From Megamerina dolium (Eukaryota; Arthropoda; Insecta; Diptera; Megamerinidae): a stretch of 64,000 nt of DNA. Position 1 is the first letter of the stretch; the number at the start of each line of letters is the position of its first letter. A model generated the notes under the pieces. It saw nothing but the letters and a program-made list of their open reading frames with translations, was not told the origin of the DNA and ran no database searches. A program made the position numbers and the translations under genes. Location: assembly GCA_963854835.1 (NCBI GenBank), contig OY978527.1, forward strand, positions 31,093,547 through 31,157,546. The letters are read 5' to 3'. Below are positions 1-12,929 of this stretch, piece after piece.

Positions 1-955
1 CTCTGCTAACTCATAGACGTTTACTTTCGAATTTTTCAATACAATATCATGGATTTGTCCGATAATTTGTTCGGTAATTATCACCTTTGGGTGTCCGGGA
101 GAGACTTGGCAATGTCAATTCTTTTAATAGAGCAGATTCACCATTATATTTATTCAAGTTACAAACAATCAATATCGGGGTCGTCTGTTTGAAGTTGCTG
201 CTTAAATTAATGTTACGCGTCGATATGCCTAAATTTTAACAGATGACTCATAGAAGATGTTAACTTTGAACCACCTAGTATATAAATATATATTATACCA
301 TATGTACGTGAATATATGTATGTATGTGCTTCAATTCGGTAGTGTTGAATTGATTACGACCATTCGAGGTTAAATTACGTTTTTTCAAATTAATATTATT
401 ATTATAATCATTATGATTAATTTTATTGCTATTATTGTTATTACTACTATTATATTGTGAATAGATAATCTATTTTCGATATATAAAAATTACATTTCGT
501 TCACTTACAAATATTCATCAACTCAACAAAAGTGTATAGACTTATTATATTACGTAAATTGTATTGTATCTGTATGCATGTGTATCTATGTATGTATGTA
601 TGTAGTATGTGTTTACGTGTGTCGAAACTAAATTGGGTTATTATTAAATCAGAACTATTGATTTTCAACATTTAGTGATTATAGCCACAAAACAATCAGT
701 GTTTATACGTACAAATGTATTTATCAACGTACATTAGAATGGTCATTATCCATCTATGGAGAATAGGGTATGACTTAGTTTTAGAAAGTATACTCTCCCT
801 CGTATTTTTCAATTTCAATTTTTTTCATTAAATTTTTCTGTAGACCTTGATGCAAAAAAATAATCAGCTCTAACATGCACAGATGTCTATCAATAGTACG
901 AGAGCAGTCAGTGTCTTTTTGAATAAAATATATCTTTTCTTTGCAAAACATCGTT
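1..955. other. AT-rich non-coding stretch, no gene seen
   Basis: There are short ATGT-type microsatellites (for example around 306-326 and 586-604) and long A/T runs. No open frame resembles a protein and no repeat family was recognised. Confidence 0.6.
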
Positions 956-1090
956 TTAGTCCTCAACATAGTCTCCTTTTAGACACTTATATTTAGACCA
1001 ACGCTTTTCTAATTTATTTATTCATTCAAATAATAGGATTTTTGCAAGTTCCTCAAAATATACGTTTGTTTCATCGATGACCTCGCCGTC
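956..1090 (-). pseudogene. mariner transposase C-terminal remnant
   Basis: The minus strand reads DGEVIDETNVYFEELAKILL, a stop, then INKLEKRWSKYKCLKGDYVE, a form of the conserved mariner transposase C-terminus (EVI..T..YF, KLE.RW.K, L.GDYVE). One internal stop is present, followed by a natural-looking stop at 958-956. Nothing upstream of it is recognisable as the rest of the transposase, so only the end of the element survives. Confidence 0.75.
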
Positions 1091-1379
1091 ATGTAGCTAA
1101 TTCTACTTGCTTTTTGATGTCGCCTTCATTTTTAATAGGATTTCCCATGTGGGCAACGTATTGCTGCCACCTGCTGTGAGACGGCTTTGTAGATGACCTC
1201 GGCAAATGAAATAAGGACCACGATTTGCACCCTCTATTATTAAGATGCCTCTGTCCAGTTGGTTGTATGATGGACGGAACAGGGTACACTATATCATATA
1301 TTAGAGTTGCCATGCAGAGAGTCACGAAGTAGATTGCGGATTTGTTCTTAGTCAGTGTCCGGAAAACCTCCTATAATGG

Positions 1380-2490
1380 AGTAAAGCAGATTGGTACCAC
1401 TGGAATAATACCACATTCCAACATCAGAACAGCGAACGAGAAACCAAATTGATCACTTCGAGATCGATGGAAAGCATGTTTCCAGTGTAATGCGAACACA
1501 TTGGTGTGTCGCCAACAACCAAGTCGCACACAAAGCAGAGAAAGCTTGACGTCAGTTATCTGCGATTCCAGGAGACAGCATACGTTTTTGCCATTCTACT
1601 ATCTCTCTACTATTTATGCAGAACACTCCCCCACTTGATGAGACATTCGCACAGCAAGCACATATACCATATCCCACTCCATGACTACTGCTGCCGACGT
1701 GGCAATCGGTTACTATCGGTCTCTGAGGAGTGAGTGGTATGATCAGGAGGGTAACGATGCTAGCGTAGAAAAGCGCCAAAGTGGCGGTCTAAATCCCAGT
1801 GCCTCTTCCCATCGTAATCTGGGAATCTGGTTACGAATGTCCTAAATGTACTGAGTCTATGGAGGGAATATTTCTCCAAGTTCTTGAATGACGACACTGT
1901 GAACAATTCCCCCAATTTCCCGGTCAACCTAATCACTGATGCTGGTGTTGATGTTCCATCACCCGGTGACCATTGACCAGAGAAACCCTAACAAAAACCG
2001 ATTGACACGCACCACCCATTTGTTGCTTCTAATGCCGACAGTCCGGTAAGGGATTACCTACATGCAAGAATGTCTGATTTCTGTATTCCTTCGAAGCACA
2101 TTTTTCTTTACAGAATACAGAATAACACTGTATAACTCCAATTGTGAAGTGCAGCTTGGAGTGGACCTCTCCTCGCCATTTAATACCGAACAGGATTTCA
2201 CACAGGTGCTTCGTTATCGTATGACTTCTTCAATCTTATTATGGAGAAAATAATACGAGATACTGATTAACAATATAATGGCACTATCTTTAACAAAAGT
2301 GTATGCCGACGATATTGATATTTATAATCGGCATGAACACTAGAGCAGTCAGTGTAGCATTCTCAGGGTTGGAAAGAGAGTCGCGTCGAATGGGTCTTAC
2401 GGTGAACAATAACACAACAAAGTACCTAGAATCAATGAACAAAGAGTCCCGGCATCTTGGACAGCACGTCACCTTTATCACCCTTTATGT
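1380..2490 (+). mobile_element. non-LTR retrotransposon relic, EN/RT family E, copy 1
   Basis: The endonuclease end is recognisable as IDGKHVSSV followed by a frameshifted his/asn-rich stretch (1465-1560). The RT segment at 2150-2490 reads FNTEQDFTQ, then KVYADDIDIY and SGLERESRRMGLTVNNNTTK. The catalytic YADD is present as YADD/VYADD, but frames shift several times and stops are common. The same family occurs on the minus strand at 3640-4215, 23045-24965 and 35640-35860. Clade is not settled from the text (an endonuclease-RT element of the RTE/jockey type). It is inactive. Confidence 0.75.
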
Positions 2491-2924
2491 AGAATCGACT
2501 GGGAGAATAAACCATTAACGAAACAAAAAAATTGTTTAGGTGCAGTATGAGCACTATATTAGCGTTTTTATTCTTACATATCTACAGATATAAATAAAAA
2601 AAAATTATATAAATTAAAAACATATTAATCAAAATGCTACTAAGCAAATAACCAAAGTCAATCATAATTATTCTATTTGTAGAATGTCGAATATGTAAAT
2701 ACCTCTTTATTATTATTTAATGGTATTGTTCATTCATACATATACATATGTACATGTACACATACAATTTGTGCTTTAATACACTATAATAATAAATGCG
2801 ACCATATCTCGCTCAGTAAGCTCACTATTGTGAGGTATGATGTATGAGTATGGGTGTTAATATTTATTTTTAAAAAAATCAATAATCGCTTAGCTGAATA
2901 GAATAATTTGTGAAAAAATTTTGA

Positions 2925-3635
2925 GAAAAACAAGCGACGCCTTTTCTGCCTTTAACGCCTCTGTCCATATTTCACTATCATAAAGTAGGATAGAGTTTAT
3001 CACAGACATCAGGAGCTTTACCTTAATATTGCCATGAACCCACTCAATACCAATGTACCATACACAGCTTTAGTTGCTGCGTGCTGGATTTATATCCAGC
3101 GCGTAAATCGAGTCGAGTCTCAATCTTAAATACTTCACAACCTTCTTCGTATATATCACATCTCCACTTCTAATGCTACATGTTGTTTCGTTGATACTGG
3201 TATCTCTGACTTTTCTCTAGTGAGCTTTACACTGCAGTAGATGAGTTTTGTCCGTCATCTCAATTTCGGATACTTTATCAAAATTAACGTTCCAGAGTTC
3301 TGGCCCTAAGATTGATCCCTGAGCCTCACCCGATGTTTTTACTCTGAGCCAACCACTTGTCTCATAGATGAGTTCTCGATCTCACAAGTAGCTACTTACA
3401 TATATATGTTGAGGCTCTAAACCGGCAATCAAGGGTTCTGGTGATGTCGGTGCATCTGACTCTAGTGAAAGCGTTTCTTACATCTACTGTCGCTAAATGA
3501 ACTACTGTCTGGAATTTGAAAAGTTTCGACGCTTTCGATGACCTAACATAGCCGATAGATATCCAGCTTCTACTGCAGCTCTTAATCGGGGTGTTAAGGT
3601 TCGACCGAAAAGCTTGCCAGCGGCATACTGTATGC
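2925..3635 (-). mobile_element. R1-clade non-LTR retrotransposon relic
   Basis: The minus strand carries RT motifs in order: LATVDVRNAF (palm motif A, catalytic Asp kept), QGSILGPELWNV (motif B), KVVKYLRLRLD, and LLMSVINSILLYDSEIWTEA near the end. These match the R1-clade pattern also seen at 11.1-12.3 kb. The FADD/YADD box is missing between 3240 and 3180 and several stops interrupt the frame. It abuts family E copy 2 on its right, so one may have inserted into the other. Confidence 0.8.
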
Positions 3636-3639
3636 TGAT

Positions 3640-4215
3640 AGGTTTTCAGAATCGACTTTTCCTTGGTAATAAGTGTCAATTTTTGGTTTTTCCATATTTC
3701 TAGAATTACCATTTCTTCTTCTCCATTGTACATATTTAGTAATACTTGCGGTCTTTCACTTGATATCTTGGTTAGCTTGATCCAGACTTCAATGCTATAT
3801 GTAAGGGCAGGCAGGATGAGGCACTTGTAGAGTGTCATCTTCGACTTCTCAATTGCATACCTAGTCTAAAGTAGCACCTGTTTGTAGTTCCAGGCTGACG
3901 TCATAACTAGTGGTTCCAAAATGGACAAATTCCTTTACTACTTCGAAAGCGTAGGTGTCGAGAGTGATGTGTTATTTATCCAAGAGGCTATAACTCTTTG
4001 CTTGTTGATCCTAGGTACTTTGTCTTGCCGTCGCGTACCTTAAGATTCATTGATCGTGAATCACTTTACAATTCAGACAATGCTGCACTGACTACTCCAG
4101 TGTTCAAGCCGATTAAATCGATATCGTCGGCACACGCCAACAGCATGACACTTTTGGTGAAGGTATTGCCATCATGTCGTAAATCATCTCGTTCTATATT
4201 TATCTGCACAATAGG
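3640..4215 (-). mobile_element. non-LTR retrotransposon relic, family E, copy 2
   Basis: The minus strand reads NTFTKSVMLLACADDIDLI then NTGVVSAALSEL, a palm region with YADD altered to CADD. It continues through EVVKEFVHFG-type sequence to TLYKCLILPALTYSIEVW at 3780-3838. Stops and frameshifts are frequent. It aligns well with the longer copy at 23.5-25.0 kb. Confidence 0.78.
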
Positions 4216-4224
4216 ATGGCACAA

Positions 4225-4530
4225 AAACTAATCCTCTATTATGACAAATGGACCATCGAAATGGACTAAAAAATTACAATTTGGTGCGGTGTTTACGCGG
4301 ATATGATCATCGGGCTGTATTTTTTCGAAGACTTTAATAGAGCTGCTGTAAAGCGGCAATGGCGAGCGTTATCGAGCCATGATATCGGATTTTGTGATGC
4401 CCATTGTTCGTGAAAATGGCATAGGTGGCTGCTGGTTTTAACAGGATGGCACAACATGTCACACATCGCAACATATACCACCATATCTGCGAAATATTTG
4501 GCCAAACGACGGAAAATAAAAATCAATATT
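4225..4530 (+). pseudogene. rosa-like (DD41D) mariner transposase fragment
   Basis: Pieces read KKLQFGAVFTRI, then NGERYRAMISDFVMPI and CWFQQDGTTCHTSQHI after correcting frame and one stop. The last includes the second catalytic Asp (QDG). These match the middle of the rosa-type mariner transposase, which has more complete relatives at 29.2, 45.4 and 58.8 kb. No terminal repeats were found here. Confidence 0.7.
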
Positions 4531-4699
4531 TTCGAATATGCCTACTACATACAATAGCGTACATCTACGCAAATCAACTTCACAAGATATTAACTTGGAA
4601 GATTTTGAAATTCGAAAAAAAAATTGATTCACTCCAACCTAATATAGTATGTAGTATAAATCTACATGGTACCTACATTGTGTTAAATTGGCAATAATC

Positions 4700-6870
4700 A
4701 CAATAATTTCTGCATACGTCTATCTAAAAGCTAAATTATATCATAAGTACATACATACATATATACTTTAGTATATATGTATGTATGTCTTCTTTTCAAT
4801 TTTTAGCCACTAAGTACAAACATATACATACTTAGGCACATGTATTCGATATATGTAGGTACATATTCTTGTATGCATACTTACGTATAGATACAGATTC
4901 GGCGTCGAAGGAAAATAAATTTCCCAGTATTTTTTATCGTAGATACATCGTTGCTGCTCCTTCATTTGGTGTTTTTTTTTTCTATGTTTCTTCTTGTTTT
5001 GTTTTTCTCTCTTTTATTCTTTTACATGTAGATATTTACATGTTACATTTTTACCAATAACATAAGCGATGAAGTTCTATGCAATAAGCATGCATTCATC
5101 TCTTTCTTCCACATAAAGTCTCTATATGCACAAGCAATATTCATAGTAGATATTTTACTTTGGTATTTGATGTCAAGTTTACATCATGCTTGAATATGTA
5201 TCTATGCAGATACTATAAGCATGTATGTTTATTCATGTGTCCGTATGTGTAACTTATAAATGCATACAATCAATCTCACTAAAGTCTTTTCGTGCCTCGT
5301 GAATACGAGTGTGAGTGACTGTATCCAATATGTACATATTTGTATGGGCATTCGATGGATTCTAATTGAATACGATTGTTGCTTTTGTGTCTTTGAACAA
5401 TTTGTATTTATTCTTCTTGTGAATGTCGGCGTCGATAAAGTTTGAACCTCATTATTGTACTATGTGTTGAGTGAAACCATTTTTATTTATTGTGCCCACA
5501 TACATACATGTGTACATATTCGAATTAACAATGAACAACCGACAGATTGAAAAACAAACGAATGAATGAACAAATAAACGTGTAAGCGAATGAACAGGCA
5601 TGGCATAATAAATACATTTCTTTCCTCTCGCTCTTATGCGCAAAGAAATGTGCTAATGAATTTCTATTAACATCACACCTTTAGCTGATTACAAAAGAGT
5701 GCGTGGCTGCAGCTGAGCACAGGTACGATGGTAACGTGCGCCGTGAATTTAAGAAACAAGTGTGACCCAAGTCCATTTATTTCCATACTGAGATGTAAGA
5801 AATATTCGTAACTAATAACACGGCATTATACTGTCTATAATATTTTTAAAGTTATATAATTTACCAACTGATTGAGTACCTTTACAGGGGACTGGAGTCA
5901 CTTTCGATGCGAAATCATCCTTCAATAGTACGATTTTAATGAACTTTCCTCTATCATATAATTACAATACTCGTATACTTGTGTATGGTAGTCTCTCCAA
6001 GAGGTGGAAATGGAGACAGTAAGTATGTTCACAAGAAATGTTGGGAAGCAAAAATAAATGGTGGTCTTTGATATGTTCAGTCCTATTGTGTGTATTCAAA
6101 ACATATTCAGAACATATTTCCAACTAGAAATTATATTACACAACTAAAACCGAACTGTGGCAAGAAGCAATAACCGCTTAAGTAAAATTTATGAATTTTA
6201 GCTTTTTTAAATTTCTGAGAGAAAACAGTAAATAAACCAAAAACTCAATCAGTTGGTCGAATTTAAAAATGTTTAAGAACCTCAAGAAATACTTACTGTT
6301 ACAATTGGTATTTTGGGTTCATTCTTCCCAAAAAAATGAGTTTAAATAAATAACTTTTTTTTTGGTGTTTCTTGATCTTTTAAAAAAATGTTTATGTGAA
6401 TTTTACGAAAATATTACACAATATTTAATAAAATAAGCCGGTCTCGGTAGTGCATGTAACTCAATTCTCCCTTACCTTGACTACTCGCGAATACTATTTT
6501 TTGCCACAGATGTTATTTTTTTTTTTCAATTCTTTATTCATTTGAGCTTTGTTGTTTAATGTTCATTAAACTTGTAAGAAACATATTTGTTTTCAACTGC
6601 CTCTTAATGCTACTTCTGCAAATAATTTCAATTTATAAGAAATTATTGTAGAGGAAGTTGAGGTATTATTTTGGCCTCAAACTCGCAAAAAATTACGATT
6701 TCTAAAAATTTCAAAGCTTAGCTTTCTAGTACGAGAATTGGATTGTTGAATTGAATTTAATATTATTGACGGGACTCGTTTATTCGTGAATGAAAACGAA
6801 AGAATAGATCATAATTAATAAGCAAATAAGTGAAAATATTCGGGTTTGCTCCGGCGCAACTCAAGCGAGC
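4700..6870. other. AT-rich non-coding stretch, no gene seen
   Basis: This has short tetranucleotide-like tracts (ATGT/ATAC at 4747-4790), T runs and many stops in all frames. Open frames up to about 77 codons have hydrophobic, repeat-driven composition and no recognisable domain. I see no transposon end. Confidence 0.6.
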
Positions 6871-6877
6871 ACCTCAA

Positions 6878-7205
6878 TCACAAATGATGCAATGAGTGGT
6901 TCACATTCTTCGGCATATTTTTCTTGCAAATTATGCAGAAATCAATGTCTTCCTCCAGGTCAGTTTCGGTAGGAGACGGTATTATCTTCTGCGGAGTCTT
7001 CGATATGCATAAGTGTCCATTCCAATCCCAAATGGTAATTTTACAAAATTTCAGCGAAGTCACAGTGTGTGTAGACAGGTCCAGTGCTCAATTAGCAATG
7101 AGCTTAGCATTAGACGAGTGGTGGCTGAAAGTGTAAAGCATTACTGGGGAAAAAATAACGTGCTCTACAAAAATACCCCGTTTTCAAGAATACCCCACCT
7201 TCCCC
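6878..7205 (-). mobile_element. remnant of a TA-flanked DNA transposon with GGGGAAGG terminus
   Basis: On the minus strand the stretch starts TA/GGGGAAGGTGGGGTATTC at 7207 and ends in an open piece of 61 codons containing LEEDIDFCIICKKNMPKN, a CxxC zinc-knuckle-like segment such as ends some pogo/jerky-type transposases. The terminus resembles that of the element at 34358-35315. The other end was not found, so this is one terminus with a transposase tail. The superfamily is inferred. Confidence 0.45.
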
Positions 7206-7209
7206 TACT

Positions 7210-8530
7210 AAAGTGTGATTAGCAAAAATAAATAAAATGTGTTACATTTTGTATGATATAGCCATGTTAAAGACATTTGATCACGGAATCACAAAGCTAA
7301 CAACCCAAAAATTCCTTTTCGACTATTATTGATTCTTTGTTGCTTTCGTTTGCACGTTTGTACACATAGAGTAAGAACTACTGGCTGATTACAAGTTTAC
7401 CACAAATACCAAATTCAAAAAACAAAAAATGGTTTTAAAGAAGAAAATTATCATTATCATATGCGCCCGGAATTATAAAACGCAGAAAGCCGAAGTAAAC
7501 CAAGAGATTGTTGCTTCTTCTACAAAACTTACTAAACACAAGAAAAGAGAACAAATAACAGGAAGTTTAGTTGGTGGAAAGAAGAGACACGTGTCAAAAG
7601 GTTTCAAATAGATCACGCTGTAGTGCAAAGGACCAATATATGCATCGATGCAGCAGCGTAACCAAATTATGTACATTTCTTTTACGATTGTAAACTACTG
7701 GAGCTTTCTGTCTTCTATGAGACATTGTTAAGCCAAGGCTACTGCACAAATCAAGTGTTAAATAATAATTTTGTCAATGATTATCACCAGTCAATATGAC
7801 ATCAAAGCAGAAGAACGTCATTATTAAGGCTTTCCACAAGTGCAATTTCGATGATATGCACAAATGCACATATGACGAATGTATAAACGTATAAATGTAA
7901 AAAATGCTAACAAACATGAGAAGCTGCAAAATAAACAGAACAATGAAGCTCTCATTAAAGAGTATGGCCATAAAGTGTAGATCGGTAATTTCCGATTGGG
8001 AACACCTGATCTCCCAAGAAGCAATTTGCACTTGATACAGTGAAAGTTGAAATACTTGCTGGTAGAGTTTCCATTACGCTCACGGAACTTTGTAGTAACA
8101 GTTTCGAGCTTTATAGAATTTTGGGGGGATAAATATGTTAAAGAGTCCTTAGAGCTTCCGTACGTTGACTATTAGAAAGGAAATCATTGTTACGATAGAA
8201 GTTCTGAATTGAAATAACTTCATGAAACCTTTATTTGGAATCCTCACCTCGTCCATATTTATCGCATGCATTGTATTAAAACTTTCTTTTCGGGTATTTT
8301 ATTTATTCTCAAATTTTTACAGATGCTAAAAGTGATTAAATGCTCACTGAGCATAATATTTTTCCTCTCACCCTTATCATCACCGTCTGAGCTGAACTTA
8401 TCGTAAAATGCAATTGTATCCAAAATGTACAAAAATGTTAACTTCCAACTTTTACAAGGGAGTGTATTCCATTTGACACCATGTTAACGCTACTCTCCTT
8501 CTCACCATCTCCAAATTAAATTTTCGTCCT
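7210..8530. other. non-coding stretch, no gene seen
   Basis: Open frames of 60-85 codons on both strands lack any recognisable motif and overlap one another. No terminal repeats or RNA genes were detected. Confidence 0.55.
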
Positions 8531-8535
8531 GTTTT

Positions 8536-9224
8536 TATACCCTGCATAATGCAATATGCAAGGTATATTCATTTCGGTCAGATGTTAGTGACCACTTGAA
8601 GGAATCTCCGTATATATAGATATAGATATACATTCGTGATCAGCGTCGCTTAAATTTTCGATTTAACGATGTCCGTCCGTCCGTCCCTCCGTCCGTCTGT
8701 CTGTCACCTGGATGGTTCGCACGATAACTTGAGTAAATATTGAGCTATTTCGACGAAATTTGGCACAAATAACCTATGATCCAAAAGTATGGAGGAGATT
8801 GATATTGGGTATGATCGGCCAATAGCCACGCCCACACCAAGCATTCAAAGCGACTAACCTCGGAATTTTCAAAATCTTTAATTTGCTATAACTCACTTAA
8901 TGCACCATCTGGGACAACAATATTTGGCAGATAGAGTTAAAATATACTACTACATAACCTTGCCAAAAATGGGCGAGCCACGCCTACTTTTTATTGTAGC
9001 TCCCATACAAAGTGTCTGTACTACTTTTAAATTGAAACAGCTGTAACTTCTACAATCTTCTGTCTAGAACAATCATAATTAATACTTAGGTTAATATGGT
9101 AGTTGTACATAATCTGGCAAAAAAATCAACATGCCACGCCCACTTCTTAATGGGGCTACGCTACAAAGTTGCGAAAATTTAAAAAAAATTAAACCGCTAT
9201 AACTTACGAACTATTCAACGTAGG

Positions 9225-9281
<57 letters not shown>

Positions 9282-9288
9282 GGGTATA
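8536..9288. repeat. dispersed repeat bounded by TATACCCTGCATA inverted termini
   Basis: A perfect 13-bp inverted pair, TATACCCTGCATA at 8536-8548 and its complement at 9276-9288, bounds a 753-bp unit. Inside lie a GTCCGTCC tract (8669-8702), two CCACGCCCAC-type motifs (about 8825 and 9133) and a TA array (about 9228-9278) against the right end. This layout (ACCCTGCA ends, GTCCGTCC tract, GCCACGCCCAC) is a common dispersed repeat type in flies. No coding sequence is present. Confidence 0.7.
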
Positions 9289-9299
9289 ATTTGGTCGGC

Positions 9300-9930
9300 T
9301 CCAGCCGACTGTAAGGAGATTTTTATTTCTCTTTTTAGTTCATTTTGTGGGAGAAGCAACTACATACTTTCTGCTTCACTAGCTCACGCCAGCCTTCTTT
9401 GTTTTACCTCTAAGAGCTTTTGGTCTTCATAATCATCACCATTTTCCTAATTTACACGTTTGTTCTTGTTCTTATCATTTGTCTCATCTGCTTTCTTACA
9501 AGACGGCAGTGGCATGTCCTCATCAACATTAACATAACACTTCAACTACTTCCCTTCTCCAAATTAATCCATTAATATGGATCCATGGATATGGCATAGC
9601 ACACGATGTTCTAAGTTTGGTACATAGGTTACTCTCTTTTATGAGATTCTCTAACAAAAAAAGCCCATGGGTCAAAAAATAACCCCAACTTGAAGTCAGA
9701 ATTTCCAAAATTCTCGACGCTCATTACTATTTTCAGTAAAATATTTTTCTCAAGCGTACTTGCCCCATACATTTCAAAAATTGACGTGAATAAATTTGTT
9801 TGTTTGCTGTTTTGTTGTCTTATGAATCTCGTTCTTATTATGCGTTCGCTTATTAGCTTCCAGGTTCTAAGGGACTTATTCTAATTTTTGTTCAAGATAA
9901 AGCCAACGTAGTCTTTGTGGGTGTCATTTG
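9300..9930. other. non-coding stretch, no gene seen
   Basis: No recognisable coding motif or repeat. The CTCCAGCC text at the left belongs to the flank of the preceding repeat. Confidence 0.5.
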
Positions 9931-9934
9931 ATCT

Positions 9935-10195
9935 CTACCGGAATAAAGAAATTTCTAATTCGTTGGCCCATAATTTCAATGTCGAGTCGTATGAGTTGCG
10001 CCGTGTGCGTAAGGTGCGCATCTTAAACGTGAATGTATTGTATTGGTTATTTGAGATCTCTGCTATAGGTAAATTCGTGTTAAGGTTACATGCATTTTGC
10101 ACATCCAAATCTTTTGTGCAGGCTACCGAATCCGGAGGATTTATCAAATTACGATTACCCCCTAGAAATCTTTCAACCTCGACTTCTTGATCCAT
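9935..10195 (-). CDS. unassigned open frame, possible retroelement gag-like start
   Basis: An 86-codon minus-strand frame starts MDQEVEVERFLGG and is rich in Asn, Leu and Arg. Its composition is more protein-like than the plus-strand frame over the same bases. No domain is recognised. It ends against stops and no pol-like frame follows downstream. It could be the start of a gag-type protein or chance. I do not assign a function. Confidence 0.2.
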   Translation of the reverse strand: MDQEVEVERFLGGNRNLINPPDSVACTKDLDVQNACNLNTNLPIAEISNNQYNTFTFKMRTLRTRRNSYDSTLKLWANELEISLFR

Positions 10196-10199
10196 GTTT

Positions 10200-11040
10200 G
10201 CTTAACCCTTATACAAGAAGGTAGCTCAACCTGTGATCCGTCCGGTTGTCTACAGGTCGGCTTCCTTAAGAGAAGAATACCCTTAAGCGAATTTACACAC
10301 GTTTTTCAAACTGACAAACGAAAATGTGTTCCATGTAAACGTTTTCGAAACTTACACAGTTTAACTCGCTCATTACCTGTCATAATTTTTTTTTTTTATT
10401 TCGTTTACTAAATAGTGCATTATAGAATCGTTTAATGTACGAGTATATAGCATAAAAATAGAAAATTTGTAACAGGAATCAATCAAAGAATTTAATAATT
10501 TTTCATCGAAGAATTAATTGATTTGATTTTCAAAGCATTAGTTACTTTCCCGCTGGGATGTATACTGCACAACCATACATACTGTGTCGGTCTCTGTTCG
10601 CTTTTACTCCGATATGGTAGAACGTTAGTGAAAAACAAGCCTTACTACACAATTGTTCACTCATTGTGTGTATGTGTTGCTGTCGCTCTCAAGTCGTAAC
10701 CAATTGGCAATTTCGTTTTGTAAATTATGTGTTTTGAAATCACTAACAATAACAACTCAATTATCTTTGATTCACAACACCTCAAATAAAGAATAATATG
10801 CTCTGACAGCATATATGTAGGTACTGCAAATACAATACAATACAAATACGCATGCACAACTAAAAACTTAAGTTCTATTTGTTTCAACTAAAAAGGTTAG
10901 TGCATATATGTTACTTATAACCAAAAATGCTCTGCTATTCTACATTTGGAGATTCTAATAAAGTCCCACATAAAAATAATTTCTGTGTAAAATGAGTAAA
11001 ATTTAACTAGAGTTGAATTACGAAAGAATATTCCATTTTA
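10200..11040. other. non-coding stretch, no gene seen
   Basis: AT-rich with a T run at 10386-10398. Open frames below 80 codons show no motif. Confidence 0.55.
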
Positions 11041-11064
11041 TCAAATGAAAGGCAACCGCTGCAC

Positions 11065-12320
11065 ATAAAATAAAAAATAAGAAAACCCAGGACTTGATGG
11101 TATACTTAACGTGGTACTCAAGACAGCCATTAAAATGAAGCCAGAAGTTTTTGCGCTGCTATATACGGCCTGCTTTAGAGAAGGATCATTTCCACGTCGG
11201 TGGAAACGCCAAAGACTTGTCCTAATCCCCAAAGGCGATAAACCACCGGATGAACCGTCTTCATATCGTCCATTATGTATGCTGGATACTGCGGGTAAGG
11301 TACTGGAGCGGATCATATGCTCTAGACTGGAAAAATACACTGAAGGAGAAACAGGCCTTTCTGAAATGCAATGTGAAATGCTTTTTTTGCAATTTCACAC
11401 ACAGTGTGAAATAGAATGGAAAAGATGGAGAGGGGGCAATAAAGAATATTGTGCTATTGTAACCCTAGATATCAAAAATGCTTTTAATTCAGCAAAATGG
11501 TTGTATACACTAAATGCTCTTCGAGGTATCCATGCACCGGGGTACTTAATTTGAATAATTTCAAATTATTTTCAAAGTAGGACCCTGTACTATGACACAG
11601 AAGAAGGACCAAAGCAGTACAAGGTGACGGGTGGAGTACCGCAAGGCTCGGTACTGGGACTACTTCTATGGAATATTATGTACGACGTTATACTTAAAAT
11701 ACAGAAGCCGAAAGGAGTAGATATCATTGGGTATGCAGACGATTAAAAGTGTTAAACAGTGGCTCGAAGCAGTATTAATGAGTAGCCGGAAGAAGGTAGA
11801 GCATATTGATGTGCTTGTTGGTAGCCACATCATAACGTCCAGTCCATACATTAAGTACTTGGGAGTCCTATTGGACCGTGGGTTGAATTTTAAAGAACAC
11901 CTCAAATATGCGGGTGTTAAAGCTACAAAAGCTAGTGCGGCATTGTCGAGGCTCATGCCGAACATTGGTGGACCTCGTCAACAGATTAGAAATATACTCA
12001 CAGGCGTCAACAATATCAATAATAACGTACGCTGCACCAGTATGGGCTACAGCGACAGGTTGTAAGTAGTACATAAAAGGATAACAGCTGCATATAGATT
12101 ATCATCTCTAAGAGTATGTAGCGCATTTCACACAGTCTCTAATGATGCAGCGAATGCAATTGGGTGCCGATGTCCTATTGATATCATCGCAACCTAAGCG
12201 CAGTCAATTCGTGATAGTAAGAAACTACCGCAGGCTGAGCGGATAGAATTAGAGAATATAATTAGCCATAGTGAACGAGTATGGCAATATAGATGGGACG
12301 TACGTGTTGATGTATATATT
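11065..12320 (+). mobile_element. R1-clade non-LTR retrotransposon relic (RT domain)
   Basis: The best-preserved R1-clade relic here. Motifs run in order: NPGLDGI (about 11086), LYTACFREGSFPRRWKRQRL, VLIPKGDKPPDEPSSYRPL, CMLDTAGKVLERII, AIVTLDIKNAFNSAKW (motif A), VPQGSVLG at about 11640 (motif B), then a broken GYADD at about 11730, SPYIKYLGVLLDRGLNFKEH and ASAALSRLMPNIGGPR. The tail reads SERVWQYRWD near 12280. Two frameshifts and a deletion after the RT fingers disable it. No endonuclease part or 3' tail was found. Confidence 0.88.
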
Positions 12321-12479
12321 GGAAAATTCAATTCCTGCGCCAATGCAAAAGTACGATATTACAAAAAATGTAAAATACTGATTTGTCGTACAATTTTGGA
12401 TATTTGCACCATTCTTTTGTCTGAGTATACCAAATGTTGTTCTCGATATTTGTATGGCTTGACGTGATCACTACCGTCT

Positions 12480-12928
12480 GGAAATTACAAGTTATTCCCA
12501 TTGCAATTGCTTTTTGGAAATCGGGTCCCCGCTCCTGCACTGTTATTTTCCATTCTTAACCCGTCAGTGCGGTCACTGATCACCAATTCGAAGTGTTCGG
12601 AGAAGACTAATTTTCTGTAAATCCTGTCGAAAATGGGAGTGCACGGTGAATTCCTTACAATATCTGGTATTTTTATGTGTCCCTTTAAGTTGTCTCTTTT
12701 CATATAGAATAGATTGGGTAGCCTTATGGTAGTACAGACTGATGTTCTCTTAATCTCAAGACGAACAAAGGAGGTAGACCTGTGATAATTCCCAATGTTG
12801 CTCAAGCAGGATATTCTCTGAATTAGTTAGAATATGATATGCTTTGGAGGAGCTCGAAAATTGGAACAAATTCTTAATAATGAAAATAGCCACCCTTGAT
12901 CGATCGATACCGCTATCGCAAATCAACT
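12480..12928. other. unassigned stretch between two element relics
   Basis: A 106-codon minus-strand frame (12805-12485) has FSEHFELVISDRTDGL and TRFPK, which faintly recall the end of a THAP zinc finger, but the required Cys before SEHF is Phe. No further domain follows. I leave it unassigned. Confidence 0.25.
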
Positions 12929-12929
12929 T

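Noticed and set aside
12485..12805. Possible THAP zinc finger on the minus strand (SEHFEL...DGL...TRFPK)
   Set aside because: The Cys before SEHF is Phe, the paired Cys residues are not at the right spacing, and no transposase follows.
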